64,000 nucleotides of DNA from JBFHIJ01 sp963678775 (lineage in GTDB: Bacteria > Bacteroidota > Ignavibacteria > Kapaibacteriales > UBA2268): assembly GCA_963678775.2 (NCBI GenBank), contig CAXXGR010000010.1:248001-312000 (forward strand), in the 5' to 3' direction. The notes beneath the pieces were generated by a model. The model was given only the letters and a program-made list of their open reading frames with translations, did not search any database and was not told where the DNA came from. This document shows, in pieces, positions 61,969 to 64,000 of the stretch (position 1 is its first letter; each line of letters opens with the position of its first letter). The position numbers and the translations under genes were made by a program.

Positions 61969-62786
61969 TGCCTAAATATAAAAAATGGATATATTATTGT
62001 ATTCTTATATTTTTAGCAATAGGTATGATATTTCCTATGGCATGGATGATTTTATTATCTTTAAAAGAAAATCCTTCCACTTTTTCAGATTTCTTGAGCA
62101 TTATTACTTCAGATTATACCTTAAAAAATTACACAGATGCTTTTGCTTCTGACAACTTTGGGCTATATTTTCTAAATTCAATATTTATTTCTTCAATAGT
62201 TAGCTTGGGAAATGTTTTGTTTTGTTTTCTGACGGCTTACGCCATAGTAAGAAAGCAATTTCTGGGCAAAAATATTCTATGGCTTACAGTTTTAGGAGTA
62301 TTGATTATTCCGCCCCATGTAGTGATGATACCTCTTTATAGGTTGATGGTTAGTTTTGGTTGGATTAATAGTTATTACGCTCTTATAATCCCTTGGCTTG
62401 TAACTCCAATGGGTATATTTCTGGTGCGTCAATATCTTATCAGCATGCCTGAAGATTTAGAGAATGCAGCTAAAATTGATGGAGCCGGAGAATGGAAAAT
62501 TATATTTCAAATAGTTATGCCGCTATCAAAGCCTATTTTAACTGTATTGCTGATTTATATTTTTCTTAGCAACTGGAATACTTTCTTGTTCCCGTTTATT
62601 TTTACAAATACTGAGGCATTTAGGACTTTGCCGGTGGGCTTGACTTTTTATCTTGGGAAGCAGTCTATAGATTGGGGACATCTAATGGCAGGAGCAGCAA
62701 TATCAGCTCTACCAATTTTGATTGTTTTTGCCTTATTCCAAAAGAAAATTATAAATGGGCTTACTGCAGGCGCATTGAAAGAATAA
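61965..62786 (+). CDS. Carbohydrate-type ABC transporter permease (MalG-like)
   Basis: A 273-residue inner-membrane permease with six helices. The cytoplasmic EAA loop is LENAAKIDGAGEWKIIFQIVMPLSKP, typical of the MalG/UgpE half of CUT1 sugar importers. The other permease half, the binding protein and the ATPase are not adjacent. The start at 61965 overlaps the dacB stop by 4 bp (an ATG also at 61968). Its partners must be elsewhere; transport of a sugar, amino sugar or wall fragment is inferred only from family and neighbour. Confidence 0.88.
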   Translation: MMPKYKKWIYYCILIFLAIGMIFPMAWMILLSLKENPSTFSDFLSIITSDYTLKNYTDAFASDNFGLYFLNSIFISSIVSLGNVLFCFLTAYAIVRKQFLGKNILWLTVLGVLIIPPHVVMIPLYRLMVSFGWINSYYALIIPWLVTPMGIFLVRQYLISMPEDLENAAKIDGAGEWKIIFQIVMPLSKPILTVLLIYIFLSNWNTFLFPFIFTNTEAFRTLPVGLTFYLGKQSIDWGHLMAGAAISALPILIVFALFQKKIINGLTAGALKE

Positions 62787-62846
62787 GATAAAAATAAAAA
62801 TGCTATTAAAGAGTATATTTAATTTTGACTATAGTATATAGAAGAT

Positions 62847-63803
62847 ATGGAAAATAATAAAATTAAAGTTCTTTTGGTGGATGATCAAGCAATTGTTTTA
62901 GATTTTTTGAAAAAAGGACTTGCTCAAGATGCCGGTATTGAAGTAATTGATACAGCTAATGATGGATATTTAGCTCTGAACTCGATACAGAGAAATAAAC
63001 CTGATGTGATTATCTTAGATATGGAAATGCCTAGGATGAATGGGATTCAATTTTTACATAATTTAATGCCTATTAATCCTATACCTACTATCGTCCTTTC
63101 TGCATTAACTGAGAAAAACTCGAAGCTAACTGTTGAAGCTTTTGAAGCTGGGGCAATAGATTTTGTTTTGAAACCATCAGGAGGAGCAAAAGAACTTACT
63201 CGTCTGTTTTCACAACTAAGAACAAAAATCAGGATTGCTATAACCAAAGATGTAGCAAAATTTAAAAAATCTTCCAGTTATGCTTTACCCGGTAATGCTA
63301 TAGATAGGACTTCAAAGACTAATCAAATTGTATTAGGCATGGGTGCCTATGAAGTAATAACAGAAAAAGAAAAACTCCTAAAAATATTTGCATTAGGTTC
63401 GTGTATCGGTTTGGCAATGTTTTGCCCATCTAAGGGCGTTATAGGTATGGCGCATGTTGTACTACCCTCATCTAAAACTGATTTGGATAAATCATTAGAT
63501 AAACCTGGATATTTTGCAGATACTGCCCTCAAAGCAATGTTGGATGACTTTGCCTCACTTGGTTGCACTTCTAATATGATTTATGCAAAAATTGCAGGTG
63601 GAGCGAAAACAAAAGTTGAACTTGGTGATAGATTTAGCATAGGTCAAAAAAATGCAGTAGCTGTAAAAGCAGGCCTCATTAAATATGGTGTTAAACTGCT
63701 TGGTGAAGATATAGGTGGCAATATATCAAGAACTGTTTATTTCAAGATAGGAGATAAAAAGTTGACTGCAAACCACCCCGAAAAAGGTAATTGGTTAGTT
63801 TAA
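62847..63803 (+). CDS. CheB-like receiver fused to chemoreceptor glutamine deamidase CheD
   Basis: A 318-residue fusion. Residues 5-125 are a receiver most like CheB (GIEVIDTANDGYLALNSI, Asp58 in ILDMEMPRMNG, IPTIVLSALT, GAIDFVLKPSGG). Instead of the CheB methylesterase comes a CheD domain from about 160: LGMGAYEV, Cys186 in LGSC, His203 in AHVVLP, AKIAGGAKTKVE, IGQKNAVAV, LGEDIGGN. CheD deamidates receptor glutamines. By alignment the third CheD active-site residue (Thr, six before the Cys) is Ile180 here. It follows the ABC permease and precedes an unknown gene at the window edge; probably the start of a chemotaxis operon. Confidence 0.9.
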   Translation: MENNKIKVLLVDDQAIVLDFLKKGLAQDAGIEVIDTANDGYLALNSIQRNKPDVIILDMEMPRMNGIQFLHNLMPINPIPTIVLSALTEKNSKLTVEAFEAGAIDFVLKPSGGAKELTRLFSQLRTKIRIAITKDVAKFKKSSSYALPGNAIDRTSKTNQIVLGMGAYEVITEKEKLLKIFALGSCIGLAMFCPSKGVIGMAHVVLPSSKTDLDKSLDKPGYFADTALKAMLDDFASLGCTSNMIYAKIAGGAKTKVELGDRFSIGQKNAVAVKAGLIKYGVKLLGEDIGGNISRTVYFKIGDKKLTANHPEKGNWLV

Positions 63804-63817
63804 AGTGAGAGGTTAAA

Positions 63818-64000
63818 ATGGACTATGATGAAATAAAATTATTAGCTAAATTGCTGTTACAAGAAATGGAACAGAGACATAATGCTGATCTTGCTCCTAA
63901 ATGGGAAGGAGGAGTAGTAGAATTTGTACCTGCTAACGAAGACTTAGCTAAGCATTCAATCGATATAGAAAAACTTATGCACAAGATAGTTATGGTCAGA
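63818..64000 (+). CDS. Unknown conserved protein, N-terminal part, cut by window edge
   Basis: 61 residues are visible (63818-64000) in an open frame running off the window. AGAGG lies nine bases before the ATG and the gene starts 14 bp after the CheD fusion, so it is co-transcribed with it. The fragment has an amphipathic helix, then KWEGGVVEFVPANEDLA and IEKLMHKIVMVR. Segments like this occur, to my memory, in small proteins next to chemotaxis genes, but I cannot name the family. Function unknown. Confidence 0.65.
   Translation, partial: MDYDEIKLLAKLLLQEMEQRHNADLAPKWEGGVVEFVPANEDLAKHSIDIEKLMHKIVMVR

Noticed and set aside
1..64000. Prophage, IS element, CRISPR array or toxin-antitoxin module
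   Set aside because: No transposase, integrase, phage structural gene, regular repeat-spacer array or paired small toxin/antitoxin genes were found.

Overview
The window is AT-rich bacterial chromosome, densely packed with housekeeping genes, and contains no phage, plasmid, IS element or CRISPR array. Several features point to the FCB superphylum, on the Bacteroidota/Chlorobi/Ignavibacteria/Kapabacteria side: a Chlorobium-style 2[4Fe-4S] ferredoxin, SecD with a long acidic insert, TonB-dependent and TolC-type outer-membrane proteins (so Gram-negative), a rhomboid-like protein with a Bacteroidota-type C-terminal tail, a glycoside hydrolase with a possible type IX secretion tail, and a promoter-like TTTG-N20-TATTTTTG upstream of rplM. 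The genus cannot be fixed from sequence reading alone.

Layout. 1-9.1 kb: end of a squalene/phytoene synthase gene, an isolated nuoE, a rhomboid-like pseudoprotease; leftward, a ClpB-like ATPase that lacks the N-domain and first AAA domain, followed by two lipoproteins (VWA-OmpA-SPOR and CAP); then sucD, ndk, a Nudix hydrolase and an unknown exported protein. 9.1-15.4 kb (minus strand): translation block rplM-rpsI-rpsB-tsf-pyrH-frr with tRNA-Val(GAC) at its end, preceded by mutL. 15.5-21 kb: TfoX C-terminal-domain protein, a membrane protein, pabA diverging from pabB-pabC (p-aminobenzoate for folate), and an acyl-activating enzyme-ACP-acyltransferase fusion. 21-31 kb (minus): TonB-dependent receptor, response regulator-kinase, tsaD, CheY-like regulator, cinA, rpsA, amidohydrolase, ferredoxin. 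31-41.9 kb: two glycosyltransferases, GH18 protein, secDF, STAS protein, purA, iron alcohol dehydrogenase, PAS kinase. 42-49.6 kb: acyl-CoA metabolism: acyl-CoA dehydrogenase and IcmF mutase (interrupted by an in-frame TGA at a Trp position), facing a biotin carrier and carboxyltransferase, then lipoate ligase. 49.8-57.6 kb: MacA/MacB-permease/TolC-type efflux operon and a hybrid kinase/sigma-54 activator pair. 57.6-64 kb: proS, PHP phosphoesterase, PBP4-type dacB, a lone sugar-type ABC permease, a CheB-receiver-CheD fusion and the start of an unknown gene running off the edge.

The points most worth following are the TGA in icmF, the receiver-CheD fusion, the half-length ClpB with its envelope lipoprotein neighbours, the kinase with a degraded ATP lid, and several structured non-coding segments (rpsB leader, rpsB-tsf hairpin, tRNA-Val directly behind a terminator, hairpins upstream of the TonB receptor and the efflux operon). 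No clearly new multi-gene system was found. Start codons were moved from the longest reading frame where a ribosome-binding site, terminator or family N-terminus argued for it.
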